Source: Sphaerolaimus hirsutus
Lineage: Eukaryota > Nematoda > Chromadorea > Monhysterida > Sphaerolaimidae
Direction of reading: 5' to 3'
Assembly: GCA_964036195.1 (NCBI GenBank)
Contig: OZ038459.1
Location: forward strand, 24,239,206 to 24,303,205
DNA: 64,000 nt
Shown here: positions 53,723-63,352 of the stretch, piece by piece
Layout of the letters: every line of letters starts with the position of its first letter
Position numbering within the stretch: position 1 is the stretch's first letter
Position numbers and translations under genes: made by a program
Notes under the pieces: generated by a model
The model's database searches: none
Told to the model about the DNA's origin: nothing
Seen by the model: only the letters and a program-made list of their open reading frames with translations

Positions 53723-53797
53723 TACCGTAATCTTCCGAATAGACTACCGACATCTTCCAAATATAGGTTACTGTAGTCTATTCAGAAGATTACGGTA
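53723..53797. repeat. Short perfect-type hairpin
   Basis: TACCGTAATCTTCCGAATAG pairs with CTATTCAGAAGATTACGGTA; about 75 bases in all. Confidence 0.7.
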
Positions 53798-53917
53798 GCG
53801 GTGCAGTTACCATAAACTCTTGAATATAAAGAATTTTCGTGATCCGTGGTATATTAACCCATTCCCAACCCATGTATTCCAAATATTTTTTTTCCAAAAA
53901 AATAAAATTTGAAACAA

Positions 53918-54052
53918 ATGCCAGGCATGTCTTCTTCGTCCAGTTTGAGCGACTCTAGTGTGACGATGTCGCCATCGCCGCCTCCCGCTAAGCGCGCGCG
54001 CTGCGCCAAGCAGTTTGCGCATATTCAACGAATGGGAAGTAGGAAACCATGA
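53918..54052 (+). CDS. Possible first exon of unassigned gene A
   Basis: ATG frame MPGMSSSSSLSDSSVTMSPS, PPPAKRARCAKQF and on to a TGA at 54050-54052; a GAA|GTAGGA donor lies at 54039. The Ser-rich start and basic PPPAKRAR look like an N-terminal tail with a nuclear signal. Its phase does not match the next candidate exon, so the link is unproven. Confidence 0.35.
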   Translation: MPGMSSSSSLSDSSVTMSPSPPPAKRARCAKQFAHIQRMGSRKP

Positions 54053-54152
54053 TGATCCCACCCATCCCAACTACGTTTGATGCTTTTGTTACCTTTCTGT
54101 GTTTTTGGACTTGTGCCAAATTATTCCCTATTTCCCAAACTTTTAACTGCAG

Positions 54153-54383
54153 GAGTGGCCAACCACCTCCGATTATCCCGTGACGATTTCTGGCCAGCAC
54201 CTGCAGTTTCGGTGCAGTTACCCGGACCGGGCGCTGTTACCTGGCAGTAACATCACCGAGGTAGCCGTTGAAATCGAGCACACGCCGGTTCCGGTCGTTT
54301 ACATTGGGCTCAGGGGCATTGAGGGTGATCTTGAAAATGTCACCCTCGGCAGTTGTGACATTTTGATTGATCGACCAAAGTTG
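54153..54383 (+). CDS. Gene A exon with DYPVTISGQHL domain, paralogue of 56596-56813
   Basis: AACTGCAG acceptor; frame reads EWPTTSDYPVTISGQHLQFR, then EVAVEIEHTPVPVVYIGLRG and LGSCDILIDRPK. The second copy at 56596 has the same order (DFRVTIAGQHL, EMHHNPP, YIG, EIL), so a coding domain duplicated in tandem is clear even without a name. Donor TTG|GTTGTG is one of several in a small local repeat. Confidence 0.55.
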
Positions 54384-54449
54384 GTTGTGGGATCTGTCGT
54401 GAAGTTGGTTGTGGGAAATTTTTTATTTTTGTTACGGTTACTCCCCCGC

Positions 54450-54735
54450 TCCTGAAACCCCCCCCCCCCCCCCCCCCGCTCTTGAATACCCCCCGCTCTC
54501 AAATACCCCCCCGCTCTTGAATACCCCCCCCCCGCTCTCAAATACCCCCCCACTCTTGAATACCACCCCACCCCTCTCAAATACTTCCCCCATTCTTGAA
54601 TACCCCCCAGTCTCGAATACCCCCCCTGCTCTGAAATACTCCCCCCGCTCTAAAATACTCCCCCTGCTCTCAAATACTCCCCCTGCTCTCAAATACTTCC
54701 CCTGCTGTCGAATTCTCTCCCCACTCTCGAATTGC
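54450..54735 (+). repeat. CTC(T/C)CAAATACCCCCC tandem array
   Basis: About 16 units of 16-19 bases (GCTCTTGAATACCCCCC and variants), in the intron after the 54153 exon. Both strands stay open by chance because the unit length is often 18. Confidence 0.85.
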
Positions 54736-55035
54736 CTGAACTTGCAAAGGTCAAATTGCGTGAACCCATGAAATTTATGTTACAACACAGCATACACTGC
54801 TGTGTGTGAAAGCAGTGCGTTGTTTTCATTATCCATTGGAGTGTACTTTATCCATGATGACAATGTCATCATGTAGCCAAAAACAACGCAAACGTATCAC
54901 GTAACGCTCCCATTGAAACCATGATTTTTATGTTCCAACACAGCTTACTGTTTTGTGTGTGTTTCGACTGCATTGATTCATTCTCAGCACACAATGCTTT
55001 TATCCATGATGACAATGTCATCATGTTGCCTAAAG

Positions 55036-55141
55036 GTAGGGAAATGCATGGATTGGGGAATGCATGGATTGGGGAATGCATGGATTGGGGAATGCATGGA
55101 TTGGGGAATGCATGGATTGGGAAATGCATGGGTTGGGTAAT
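55036..55141 (+). repeat. 16-bp minisatellite
   Basis: AATGCATGGATTGGGG in about 6.5 near-perfect units, just upstream of the acceptor of the 55185 exon. Confidence 0.9.
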
Positions 55142-55184
55142 GTCATGTTTAACATGAAATACTAAAAATGCGATAACATTTCAG

Positions 55185-55359
55185 CCTCGTTCAGCCTGGG
55201 GCCTTTGCCATTGCCACGTATCGTCAAAAGCGGATCTACTTGGGCATTGAACATCAAGATCCCCTGGAAGATGAAGAGCAGGAGGATGTGGCCGTCCATG
55301 TGAATATGCTCAAGATTGGAGCTGATATTATTGTTTTCAGTTTAGGGCCGGCAATTTGA
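55185..55359 (+). CDS. Gene A exon, QPGAFAIATY segment
   Basis: ACATTTCAG acceptor; frame 2 reads LVQPGAFAIATYRQKRIYLG, an acidic EDEEQED stretch and VHVNMLKIG, running to TGA at 55357. The phase does not match a clear donor of the previous exon. Either an exon between them is missed or gene A is decayed. Confidence 0.45.
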
Positions 55360-55404
55360 TTTAGATAAATTGATGTTTTTTATTTTGATAAGTTGTGTGC
55401 CATC

Positions 55405-55890
55405 CCATTTGAAATCAATCCCCCCTGTTTGAAATAGATCCCCCCTTTTTTGAAAGAGATCCCCCTTTATGAAATAGATCCCCCCTTTTTTAAATAGATC
55501 CCCCTTTTTTAAATAGATCCCCCCTTTTTAAAATAGATCCCCCCTGTTTGAAAAAGATCCCCCGTTTTTTAAAGAGATCCCCCTTTTTGAAATAGATCCC
55601 CCTTTTTGAAATAGATCCCCCCTGTTTGAAATTGATCCCCCCATTGAAATCAATCCCCCTGTTCCTTGTCAACTAGCTATGTCAACTAGCTATGCCAACT
55701 ACTGGTGAAATAGTTTTTTAGTTCTTAGTGCTGTTACCCTTTTTGAAATAGATCCCCCTTTTTGAAATGGATCCCCCTTTTTGAAATAGATGCCCCCTGT
55801 TTGAAATAGATCCCCCCGTTGAAATCGACCCCCCCCGTTCCTTGTCAACTAGCTATGTCAACTAGCTATGTCAACTACTGGTGAAATAGT
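55405..55890 (+). repeat. TTGAAATAGATCCCCCC tandem array with duplicated spacer
   Basis: About 20 units of roughly 20 bases in two blocks (55405-55660 and 55740-55840), each followed by the same CTTGTCAACTAGCTATG / ACTACTGGTGAAATAG spacer, so the whole block has itself duplicated. Confidence 0.85.
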
Positions 55891-56370
55891 TTTTTAGTTC
55901 TTAGTGCTGTTATTAGTTAGTGTTGTTAAATGTGTGAAATGTGAATAAATTATTAAAATAAAAAATTATAACAATTGGGTTTGTGTTGTTTTGCTTGAAT
56001 GTGTTTCAAATAGACACTAATTGACTAAATACTAAATATTTACCTTATTTGCTATTTGATATTTTTGTTCTTATTAGCCATTAACATACATAAATTGTTC
56101 TTTCAGCTGAATTTTGGAATGATGGACGGTCCAGGATTTTTGAGTGGTGGGGCTGCTTGTTTGATTTTCGATTGTAGTGGATTTTGTGTCGACATAATTT
56201 TGGTAAATGGTAAAATTTGTTGTAAAAGTCCCATTATTTTTTTACATTTCCACCCCTCACCCCACCCAAACCGCCACCCCTCACCCCACCCCTTGCCCAC
56301 CCCACCCCACCCCACTGCACCGCACCGCACCCCACCCCCCTGGATACGTGGTCTTTCCGATATCATTCTC

Positions 56371-58179
56371 ATGTCGGACTCATCGACGGATTCCATGGAG
56401 ATTGCGTCGACATTTTCCAAGCTGCCCGCTAAGAAACCATTCAACGTGGTTGTGGATGATCGTGATCTGAGCGTGTTAGGTTTTTGGTTGTAGTTTTTTT
56501 ATGTTGTTTAAAAGATGTTTTGTTGTGAAATTGTTGGTGGGAATTGTTTTTTCATTTATCTGCTTTTGGACAAGCCCAAATTGTATTTTGCGCAGAAAAT
56601 ACCCACTAGCGAGGATTTCCGCGTGACGATCGCTGGCCAGCACTTGAGGGTCAGGGTGAATTATCCCTTGGGATTGTTCACCCCTGTGGTGACCGAAATG
56701 CACCACAACCCGCCAATTTCCATGGCCTACATTGGCATCGTTGGGCAGTTTCACAAAGAACTCACCACTGGCGACATCACCGGTAGCAAGGAGATATTAG
56801 TCGGTCAGATGGAGTGAGTTTTTAGGATTTTTTTGTTGTTGGTTTTTGTTTTTGCGTAATTTGAATTTAATTGGGTTTGGAAATTATTTTGTTGGAAATT
56901 TTGTTTGTTATATACCAAAATAGTGTGCGGGTATTTTGATGAAATACCCAAGTTATTATTGAAATTATTACTATGGTAGATGATAATGGTAAATTGAAAA
57001 TGTGGTAAATTTATCATTCTGAGTGCATCTCACTTTATGGGAATGTGTTATATTGGACTGTAGTAAACTAAGTTTACCATTTGTCAACTGCTGTTGTTGG
57101 TTGTTTGTGGACTTATTGGTTTGTACCATTGAATATTGTTGTTGTTTTTTGATATGTAGAATGTTTTCTTGCCACAGTAGTTGACATTGACACCAAATGT
57201 CAACTGGTGCGTATCCTGATTCAAAGCATGTGTTTGAACGTTGATGGTGACCTCCTCAGCTTTTAATTGTTGGCACCAGTTGACATTTGCTGTCGATGTC
57301 AACTAGCATGGATATAAATGAAATAAATAAATACGAAAGTAAATTGTTCTGTGTTTCTTTGTTGTGTTTGTTAGTTTGTTTGTTGTCACAGAGTTGTTTC
57401 GGCTGACATAAATAGTTTTATAATTTCCCAAATTCTAAAATTCTAAATTTCCGAAATTTCAATATGGTCACCACTAGGACGTATCTGTTGAGGAAAGACA
57501 GTGCCCTTTTTAAAGTGCAGGTAATGGAAATGTTTTTGTATTTTGACTGTTGTGTAGGGAAAACATTGCGAAGTTTCACATGCTGTGAATGTGGAGGGGT
57601 CACATTTTACAATTTTACACTTTTACGGGTTTATGAAAATGATAAAATGGGTAAATGAAAAAATTTATACAAATAAATGAATTACCCACGTTGTTGTCCC
57701 ATGCGTACGCCCCGCCCCCCGGCTTGCAAACACCCTTGCAAATGTGCTGAATTTCATTGTAGATGATGTGCGCGTCCCCGCACGTTGAATACCTGCCGTG
57801 GAAAGAGCAGCACGACGAGCTAGCGGTCATCGGCTTCCATGTTGGCATTGGCATGAATGATGAGCTCGTTGCTCACCCCAACATGTTTGGGAGGCATCAT
57901 GTGAGGCCCAGGCGCCCATTGTGAGTTTTAGTTGTGTGATATTTCACTGGAACTGACCAGTAACCCACAACCCTCCACCCCCCCATCCCCTGAACTCACT
58001 GGTACCCCCCACGGTACCCTGTCACCCCCCTACTCACCGCAACCCACCACCCCCCCCCCCCCAACCCCGCAAATAGCAGAAATTCCGCCGATAAAAATCA
58101 CACTATAGGGATATCATCTGCGCCGTCCTGGAGCACAACGTGCCCGTGCGCATGCGCATTTGGAGGTACGAGGGCACAG
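56371..58179 (+). CDS. Gene B: possible divergent p53-family-like DNA-binding protein
   Basis: Exons 56596-56813, 57478-57520, 57763-57920 and 58109-58179 (or 58165) join with matching phases. A possible start exon at 56371 (MSDSSTDSMEIASTFSKLPA) has no consensus in-phase donor. The joined protein reads TSEDFRVTIAGQHLRV, HHNPPISMAYIG, TYLLRKDS, PHVEYLPWKEQHDELAV, VRPRRPLDIICAVLE and VPVRMRIW. By eye, VEYL and RRPLxIIxxxLE sit 38 residues apart where p53 proteins have VEYL and RRPILxIIxLE 41 apart, and the stretch before VEYL is of similar length to theirs. The p53 zinc ligands (Cys/His) are not seen, so this is either a very divergent member or another beta-sandwich protein. Confidence 0.4.
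56596..56813 (+). CDS. Gene B exon, DFRVTIAGQHL domain
   Basis: TTGCGCAG acceptor, phase 0; KIPTSEDFRVTIAGQHLRVR, VVTEMHHNPPISMAYIGIVG, GSKEILVGQM; donor GGA|GTGAGT in phase 2. Paralogue of 54153-54383. Confidence 0.6.
57172..57308. mobile_element. GTTGACA-arm MITE inside gene B
   Basis: TAGTTGACATTGACACCAAA ... GTCGATGTCAACTAGCATG in the intron between the 56596 and 57478 exons; outer ends eroded. Confidence 0.6.
57478..57520 (+). CDS. Gene B micro-exon
   Basis: CCACTAG acceptor and strong CAG|GTAATG donor; 43 nt giving TYLLRKDSALFKVQ. The phase fits both neighbours exactly, the main reason to accept so short an exon. Confidence 0.5.
57763..57920 (+). CDS. Gene B exon, VEYL to RRP
   Basis: TTGTAG acceptor; MMCASPHVEYLPWKEQHDEL, AVIGFHVGIGMNDELVAHPN, HHVRPRRP; donor ATT|GTGAGT, phase 2. 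This is the exon with most resemblance to the p53 DNA-binding core. Confidence 0.55.
58109..58179 (+). CDS. Gene B exon, DIICAVLEHNVPVRMRIW
   Basis: CTATAG acceptor, phase 2 entry; two possible donors (AG|GTACGA at 58166, G|GTACTG at 58180). Followed by GTTGACA-type MITEs. Confidence 0.5.
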
Positions 58180-58239
58180 GTACTGGCAGGGATCCTGACA
58201 GGCAGATCGCGCTTCGCGTGTTTTTTTGCCCCCCCCACA

Positions 58240-58520
58240 CACACATATCTGACACGGACAGAAATGTCATCTGGTTCAAATGTTAAAGCTTCAAATTGCT
58301 TTGAGTTGCGATTGGAACCAGTTGAAATTTCTGTCAATGTCAACTATGCATGTGTGGGGGGTGTTTTCTGATCACTGCCGGTTCTCATTTAGTTGTTTTT
58401 TTTCTACGATCAATCTCATTGTCAACTGGTTCCAATTGCAATTGATGTCTTGAACATGCTTTGAAGATGCGATTGGAACCAGGTGACATTTATGTCACTG
58501 TCAACTATGCATGTAGGAAT
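58240..58520. mobile_element. Two adjacent GTTGACA-arm MITEs
   Basis: One at about 58240-58362 (CCACACACACATATCTGACA ... ACTATGCATGTGTGGGG) and one at about 58395-58520; they share ACTATGCATGT right ends. Immediately downstream of the 58109 exon. Confidence 0.55.
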
Positions 58521-58989
58521 ATGTCAATATTGTAGATATAAGAGGTAAATATTGTCAGTATGTGGAGGAAATATGTTTGTTGGCCAAGTGTAAACTCCAA
58601 TTATGTCAACTGTTATGTCAACTGAAAGCAGTTACAAGTTGTGATTGAATATGACTTTTTAAATGTAGTTGACATAATTGTAATATGATTTTTTCATGTG
58701 AAGCGGCCTTCTGAATCTTATTTTGTTCTGATATTTTGATCTTTTAAAATTCTTTTTTAAATATGTTCTTAATGTGTGATTTGCGTTGGTGAATTGTTGT
58801 CCCCTTTGTTTGTGGTGCAATGTCCCTGCGCACAGGACTTTTCACACAAAATTTTATGTGAAATTTTGCATGAAATTATTTTGGTTAAATTTTCCAAATT
58901 TCGTGTGAAAACAAGTGTGTGCAGGGCCAATGGTGTAGTGTGCATGTCCTCTGTAGTCGTAAATAAAGGTGAAAGTAGTAAATTTAACT

Positions 58990-59516
58990 GTTATTTTCAG
59001 CCACAACTGCTGCAAAGTGTACAAATCGTCAATGCCGGTGCCATCAACTTATCTTAACATAGTTTTTTTCTTCAATTAACACAGTGAATTAACTTTTCCG
59101 TAGTTGGAGATTTCTATCAATTAACACGGTGAATTAACTTTTCCGTAGTTGGAGATTTCTAGATTTTCCTTGATTGTTGTTTTGTGGACTTATGGAGCTG
59201 CCGACGTATCAGCGGTCGGTTGGATTTTTGGACTTGAGTTTCACCCAACCCAACCCACTTACGTAACCCAGTGAACCCAGTTAACCAAACCCAACTGAAA
59301 CCCAAACCCAACTCAACTGAGCTCAACTCACCTCAACTCAACTCAACTCAACTAAACCCTACTAAAATCAACTTAAGCATCTCACTTAACCAACTCAAAA
59401 TTTTCCCTTTTTACAGATTGAAATTGTGTTGGACGGGCCCGAGTTTTGGCCACATGAGCGCACGCACCAGAGCAATCCCGCGTTTTATCAGTGCAAATTT
59501 CTGGACACTGAATTGA
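58990..59516 (+). other. Two further exon-like frames, possible 3' end of gene B
   Basis: After TTTTCAG at about 59000 a short frame reads HNCCKVYKSSMPVPSTYLN (or two alternatives in other phases). After TTTACAG at 59416 a frame reads IEIVLDGPEFWPHERTHQSN, then FYQCKFLDTELSAI and TGA at 59514-59516. Composition and splice signals look exonic, but the joins and the family are not determined. A CCAAC/TCAAC simple repeat lies between them. Confidence 0.3.
59250..59365 (+). repeat. CCCAAC / TCAAC simple repeat
   Basis: Short A/C-rich iterations between two exon-like frames. Confidence 0.7.
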
Positions 59517-59669
59517 GCGCAATTTGATTTGCACAGGATGTTGGATTGCTGCCAAAACCAGAAAAGAAGATGAATGGCCATTTTGAAAGGTAATTTAAGG
59601 TTCAAGTTTTGTATTTTTTGTGTTGTCTTTCGGTTACAGTTTTACGTTACAGTATAGTATGGTGTGATA

Positions 59670-59768
59670 AAGGGGGGGTCTGTAAATGAAATTTTACAGG
59701 CTGTGAACCCCACCCTTCCATTTACAAGCAGCCCCCCCCCCCCCGCTCAAAAATCCTGGATAGGTCCT
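59670..59768. mobile_element. Fragment of CAGGGACGT family
   Basis: CCCCGCTCAAAAATCCTGGA then TAGGTCCTGG; followed by GGCGCCATT repeats. Only the right end is present. Confidence 0.5.
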
Positions 59769-59894
59769 GGTGTCTGGTGAATGCCATGATAGAATTGTTC
59801 ATGGCGCCATTGGCGCCATTTTCAGTGGCACCATTGGCACCATTTTCAGTGGCGCCATTGGTCTGGCGCCAATATGGTTTCATTGTCTTTAATG

Positions 59895-61310
59895 TACACC
59901 ATTATTTTTACAGCTATGGGCCGTGCACAAAAGATGGCTGCATTGGTGTCCTTCTGTGGGATGTGCGTACGGCACCACAAATGTGTACAAAATGTACAAA
60001 ATGTTGTTGTGTGATATCGTTTGCAAGAAATTCGTACTTTGGTTGGGAAAGTAAAGATGGCAAGATCATACGGGCATTAAGCGTGAGGCAGGTACAGTAC
60101 ATTTCCAATGAAACCAACCATATAACTTATTGTCTACACAAAGATTTTTATGTGCAGGTCATGCTCATTGTTTATGGGTATGCGGTCAACATGGGGCGTG
60201 ACTTTCTGGCAGACAGCTTCGCATGTATGGAGTCGGGACCGGGACCAGGATCGAGAACGGGACCGTTTGAAACGTACGGATGGGTGGATTATGTAAACAG
60301 ACGTTAACCCGTTGCAGATTGTCGAACAGGCCCGCACCACAATGTGTGAAAGAAAATTATTGGGCCGCACGTTGGGCAGTCATGTGCAGGTGTCACTTCT
60401 GAACCGTGTAACGTGGCATGTAAATATGTCAAACATCATGCACTGTCATGCAGTGATGTAACGTTTGACGTTTTACTGGGAACTTTACACTGTAAAGGAG
60501 TGGCACCTGGTCGATGAATGCATTTTAAAAGGGAAACACAAGCCAAATGTGGATGGCAAAGGAAGACTGTGCGGTGGGGACAAATTTCCGCCTAGAAGTT
60601 CAAATTATGGCGGCATTGTCAGCGGACCCTAGTGCTTTGGCATGGTAGAAGTGAATGAGGGCGTGGTGCAAGACGTTAGTTAACACCTTATTTTTCACTG
60701 CAATTTTTTTTCGAATTGTAAAAACATGTAAAAGCACAGGGACGAGGCATAAAGAAAAATGTCGCTCCCAGGTGACAGTCCCAGACCCTGTAAAGAGCTC
60801 TGTAAAATGTTAAAAGCAATGCAAACTGTAAAAAGGCTTGTAAAATACTGTGCCGTATTTTACATTTACCTGCCTGTGCAAAAAATGTGTACCTCTGCCA
60901 TTTTTCCAGCCATTTTACATAACTTTACACAGTTTGCATGTCTTTTGACATTTTACAGTGCTCTTTACAGGGTCTGGGAGTGCCGCAGGGCTGTAATTGT
61001 GTCCGACGCATGGAAAGGTTACATGAACTTGGAGTGCAAACACAGGTATTCTCACGTATAAACCACTCCGAGGAGTTCGTTCGGGAGGACAACTGGAATA
61101 CAAACGCGGTGGAGGGGATCTGGCGCCCCCTCAACATGGTTTTCCCGCTGCTCACCAGGCTTTTGAAGGTTTTCGAATGGCGCTTCGCTGTGCACAGGCA
61201 GTGCATATTCTACAGCTTTCTGGATTTGGTTCAGCAGCGGTTTGATAAACCGTGGAAGGAACCGCAAGTTTGTCTTCATTTTCTGTTCAGTTTGTGTCAT
61301 AACTAACCTA
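59895..61310 (+). pseudogene. Decayed ISXO2/Merlin-type (IS1595-like) DDE transposase
   Basis: A Cys-pair segment (APQMCTKCTKCCCVISFARN, then SYFGWESKDGKI) at about 59955-60070 resembles the zinc-ribbon start of ISXO2-like proteins. VMLIVYGYAVN follows at about 60155-60195. GMVEVNEGVVQD at about 60640-60675 sits where the family has VEIDES. SDAWKGYMNLECKHRYSHV (about 60993-61060) and, one frame over, INHSEEFVREDNWNTNAVEG IWRPL (about 61060-61130) give the second Asp and the Glu. A GTAAAGTGT-type MITE (60772-60988) lies between the first and second motifs, and the frame breaks just before INHSEE. First Asp reads Asn. It cannot be active as it stands; whether it is a dead transposon or was once used by the host is open. 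Confidence 0.55.
60772..60988. mobile_element. GTAAAGAGC-arm MITE inside the transposase relic
   Basis: AGTCCCAGACCCTGTAAAGAGC ... GCTCTTTACAGGGTCTGGGAG, nearly perfect arms of about 50 bases, splitting the DDE domain between its first and second motifs. Confidence 0.75.
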
Positions 61311-61555
61311 TTGTACTTTTCATAGTTGTTGCCGGCACTGCCCGAAAGTACACCCGTTGATGTAAAGTTGGCCGTGACAGCTTTCAACAAAATCAGCAGG
61401 AAGGTGCGCGTCATCGACGCGGTGAAGTTAGGCTGCCGTAGCACAGCTGTATGGTCATGACAGATGGCAACATGGCGTTAATGACCACCACTGCAATTGA
61501 AGGGCAGAATGTGGAGCAATTGATTGCTGTTGGAAACGATGCCAGGTGGTACTCG

Positions 61556-61702
61556 CAGACCGTGTGAAATGGCACGTAAAATGTGAAATGTCATGTGAAA
61601 TGTCATGTAAAATGTCACTTTACTGCATATTTTACATGACTGTTGACACTTTTTATCATATTTCACATTTCACATGTCACTTCACACGGTCTGGGAATGC
61701 CA
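61556..61702. mobile_element. GTGAAATG-arm MITE
   Basis: CAGACCGTGTGAAATGGCAC ... GTCACTTCACACGGTCTGGG with ATGTCATGTGAA iterations. Confidence 0.7.
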
Positions 61703-61961
61703 AAAGGATAAAACAACCGGCAGCGGCAACTAGATCCTGAAAAATGCAAAAGCCTATCCTGATCCCCATCCAGAAAACTCTCCTGATCCCAATCCCAAAA
61801 AATCTATCCCCTTTGAACCGTACACTTTAGGTACACTTTATTGACTTTTCGAATGTACCATTTTCTTTCCGAATTTGATGGCTTTCATATGCGTTTCAAT
61901 TCGACCTTGTATCCATGCTGTGTTGTTGTTGCTTTCATGCTTCTTTTCTTCATCTTATCTT

Positions 61962-62046
61962 TCAGCTTAATCTGATGATTAAATTTGTTGTTGCTTAATC
62001 TGATGATTAAATTTGTTGTTGCTTAATCTGATGATTAAATTTGTTG
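61962..62046 (+). repeat. 28-bp tandem repeat, three units
   Basis: TTAATCTGATGATTAAATTT plus GTTGTTGC, three units. Confidence 0.85.
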
Positions 62047-62779
62047 TTCTCTTTCAGTGTCTTAAATGTGTTTCGCTTTAATGATTGAACAATAAATTTC
62101 TTTATTAAGGAACCATTTACTGATCAACTTTTAACTGAGGGTAACTTTTACCCATAAATCTACAAATTACCTTCAAATCCGCATTGCTAACAATGGTCAA
62201 AATGTCACGTTTACCTGTATAACTGTTTCAAGGTGAATAGATGCGTAAAGAATGGAAAAAAAGTGAAAAAAATGGTAAAACAGTAAAAATGGTAACAAAA
62301 CAGGTAAACATGACATGTTTAACCAGTTGAAAATCACAACTGGACAGTAAAAATTAACATCCTTCCCACATCTTGCAGTTTGATCGAAGCCAGTTGCGTT
62401 GCTGTGGTCACACCGAGAGGCAGCTGTATCTGTGTGCCAATACGATTGGCACACCCACATTCAATTTGCAGCATTGGCAACACCATTCACATTTTGGCAT
62501 AAAGGGTGGCAGTAGAAGGCATCATGGCAAGTTGAGAGGTGCTGTGTGGGGGATGTAATTTTTTTGTCACGTTTTTGGTGTCCTTATGGTGGGTTCACTG
62601 AAGAAAACAGTTGATAGGATCTAAATTCAAAAATTTAGACTATATCAAATTTTATAACTTACCTATCACTACTGCTCACCACTGAAAATGTGTTTGTATT
62701 GAATACCTGATCTATGAATCTCTGCTGGTTGAATATGCGGAAACGGTAGGTGACAGTATGATCAGTTGACATGACTCCC

Positions 62780-62945
62780 TGATCATGCAAAATGCATGGT
62801 AAAATGTAAAATGTCATGCACAGTTTCATCAAAAGTGGCGTAAATGCAATGTTTCACAGTGCATTTTACATCGCTTCAGCCACTTGAATGACACTTGACA
62901 TTTTACAGCGCATTTTACACGCTCTGAGAGTGGCACCAGGAATGT
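62780..62945. mobile_element. GTAAAATG-arm MITE
   Basis: ATGCATGGTAAAATGTAAAA ... CATTTTACAGCGCATTTTACA then CGCTCTGAGAGTGGCACC. Confidence 0.55.
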
Positions 62946-63134
62946 TGCACAAAACGCTTTCTTGTGCCAGAAAGTTACTGTCACCAAAAACATCAATCAT
63001 CAAACTCTGTTGGCTTGACATTATACTTTAAAACTTTGTTTTAAACAGATTAATACTGAATCATGGCTATTCAACATTCAAAACAGATTCACTGTTGCGT
63101 GACATTTTTATTGCCACCATTTCTCACCAGGCAC

Positions 63135-63352
63135 CATGTCGCGCCATGCATCAAATTGATTTCTCACTGTATTCATTGCACCCTCTAACTTTGCACCCTC
63201 CTGTTTTACAGATGCAATTACTCTCATCATTTCTGACCTCTTTTCTTGCCTTGGTAAATCCGCAAACGCCTCCTGATCATACTTTGCAATTTCTCTCTGC
63301 AATCTGCTGGTTACCCTGTGCTTGGCTGGCCCCAGGGTCATCCTGATGTGCC
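63135..63352 (-). CDS. Unassigned exon-like frame
   Basis: Minus-strand frame between a CAACAG acceptor and an ATG|GTGCCT donor; reads HIRMTLGPAKHRVTSRLQRE, AKYDQEAFADLPRQEKRSEM and MNTVRNQFDAWRD. Charged, helix-prone, codon use unlike the surrounding repeats. I do not recognise a family. Confidence 0.35.

Larger units (their letters stand above)
61310..63100. other. Tail region, no assigned gene
   Basis: Contains MITEs and an exon-like frame after CTTGCAG at 62379 (FDRSQLRCCGHTERQLYLCA, then HWQHHSHFG) that ends at TAA near 62558. I cannot assign it. A frame LPALPESTPVDVKLAVTAFN (about 61330-61390) may be the end of the transposase relic. Confidence 0.35.

Noticed and set aside
54409..54771. 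Long Pro/Leu/Ser and Gly-rich frames on both strands
   Set aside because: Product of an 18-base CCCCCC tandem repeat whose length keeps all units in frame.
54450..55840. CRISPR-like direct repeats
   Set aside because: Units are adjacent or near-adjacent without unique spacers, and the host is a eukaryote.
56056..56493. 145-residue frame upstream of gene B
   Set aside because: The first 100 residues translate an AT-rich and CCCCACCCC repeat stretch; only the part from the ATG at 56371 looks coding.
61052..61444. 130-residue minus-strand frame
   Set aside because: Antisense to the transposase relic, whose plus-strand motifs match a known family.
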